A stretch of 5,659 nt of DNA from Candidatus Odinarchaeota archaeon (GTDB lineage Archaea > Asgardarchaeota > JAGGXT01), in contig JAGGXT010000094.1 of NCBI GenBank assembly GCA_021162905.1, positions 1 through 5,659 of the forward strand. The letters run 5' to 3'. The notes beneath the pieces are model-generated. The model saw only the letters and a list, made by a program, of their open reading frames with translations, was not told the origin of the DNA and ran no database searches. The position numbers and the translations under genes were made by a program. Position 1 is the stretch's first letter, and each line of letters opens with the position of its first letter. This document shows, piece after piece, positions 5,111 to 5,659 of the stretch.

Positions 5111-5659
5111 ATGGAGGGAAAAAGAATTTCCCAGTCACCAACTAATAATATCCCAGATGAATCTTTTGCTGATGAGGAAGAAGAACGATTATTTTATCGA
5201 TTTTTTAAAGATGTAAGCTGGCGAATAATAAATGAATATATTCCAAAGAGGAAAAAGAAAATTTTAGAGATTAATGATAAGCATGGGATGTGGTTTATAG
5301 ACTTAGCGAAGCAAAAACATAAAATTACATTGATTGTAAGAGGCAATAGAAATTTCAAATACGCATCTCTACTTGTTTCAAAGAACGAAATGGAAAAGTA
5401 TGTAGAAGTGCTTAATATTGATTTTAGCGACATCACAAAAATGATCGAAGACAGATTTGATATAATAATAGCTGATGGAGATACCATCTCAACGTATCAG
5501 AAATATAGAGAACTAATAAAAGATCTGGTCTCGCTTCTTAAGAAGAATGGAATATTGATAGCCTGCTTCGAAAATAGGTATTATAACATTAAGAAGTTTA
5601 TTCCTAATTTAAATTTAGAACTATTGAGGACCTTCTTAAAAACAGGTGACATTTACTAT
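5111..5659 (+). CDS. Class I SAM-dependent methyltransferase-like protein, 3' end outside window
   Basis: An open frame of 183 codons runs off the window. After an acidic, probably flexible N-terminus (1-25) comes a Rossmann-like methyltransferase pattern: strand KKKILEIN (48-55) then HGMWFIDLA as motif I, strand KITLIV (71-76), VEVLNIDFSD (98-107), RFDIIIADGD (115-124) as the motif IV region, and a final strand NGILIACFENRYYN (146-159). The ENRYYN ending resembles methyltransferases found near glycosyltransferase genes. Motif I keeps only the acidic residue (Glu53) and last Gly (Gly59); Asn55 and Lys57 stand where glycines are usual, and the acidic residue after strand 2 is missing (Arg77-Gly78). 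Cofactor binding may therefore be altered or lost. Target unknown. ATG 5111 is the only upstream start, since TAG at 5105 closes the frame. A separate promoter or read-through from korAB are both possible. Confidence 0.6.
   Translation, partial: MEGKRISQSPTNNIPDESFADEEEERLFYRFFKDVSWRIINEYIPKRKKKILEINDKHGMWFIDLAKQKHKITLIVRGNRNFKYASLLVSKNEMEKYVEVLNIDFSDITKMIEDRFDIIIADGDTISTYQKYRELIKDLVSLLKKNGILIACFENRYYNIKKFIPNLNLELLRTFLKTGDIYY
5116..5132 (+). repeat. 6-bp stem hairpin over the first codons of the methyltransferase-like gene
   Basis: GGGAAA (5116-5121) and TTTCCC (5127-5132) pair around a 5-nt loop, immediately after the start codon. The stem would cover part of GGAGGG (5113-5118). It could affect initiation, but a 6-bp stem with half A-T pairs is weak. 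Confidence 0.3.

Noticed and set aside
5194..5487. A 97-codon minus-strand frame opposite the last gene
   Set aside because: Its Ser/Ile/Phe-rich product resembles an antisense shadow, while the plus frame has a coherent methyltransferase-like pattern and stays open to the window end.

Overview
This AT-rich window is almost certainly archaeal. The evidence is an archaemetzincin, a small winged-helix/zinc-ribbon regulator of an archaeal type, a nucleoside phosphorylase with the C-terminal CxC motif known from hyperthermophilic archaea, TATA-box-like promoters, and a 2-oxoglutarate:ferredoxin oxidoreductase alpha/beta pair of methanogen-like type. Most gene starts carry ribosome binding sites that are pieces of GGAGGTGAT, and three genes start with TTG. 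An anaerobic, possibly thermophilic archaeon fits best; I cannot place it to phylum from the sequence alone.

Layout. Positions 1-114 hold no convincing gene, only U-rich and hairpin sequence that may end the flavin reductase transcript. A minus-strand flavin reductase-like FMN protein (115-675) follows. Its 214-bp upstream gap carries a TATA-like box, two adjacent perfect palindromes at the predicted transcription start, and a 54-bp element with 12-bp inverted ends. Next comes a minus-strand cluster read in the order nucleoside phosphorylase (1857-2699), winged-helix/zinc-ribbon regulator (1487-1807), archaemetzincin (890-1444), with gaps of 49 and 42 bp, so probably one operon. A 316-bp divergent intergenic region (2700-3015) holds promoters for both sides and a 13-bp palindrome. 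On the plus strand korA (3016-4182) and korB (4169-5035) overlap by 14 bp. The last gene (5111 to the window end, truncated) looks like a class I methyltransferase with a degraded cofactor motif.

How they work together. KorAB would form the catalytic core that converts 2-oxoglutarate and CoA to succinyl-CoA with reduction of ferredoxin, but the usual gamma and delta subunit genes are not beside it. The phosphorylase belongs to the MTA phosphorylase family, yet its purine-pocket residues are those of 6-oxopurine enzymes, so it may act on methylthioinosine or inosine/guanosine rather than methylthioadenosine. I found no CRISPR array, tRNA, rRNA, transposase or obvious defence or biosynthetic system. 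The best leads are the predicted specificity switch, the orphan korAB pair, the operator-like palindromes and the 54-bp inverted repeat.
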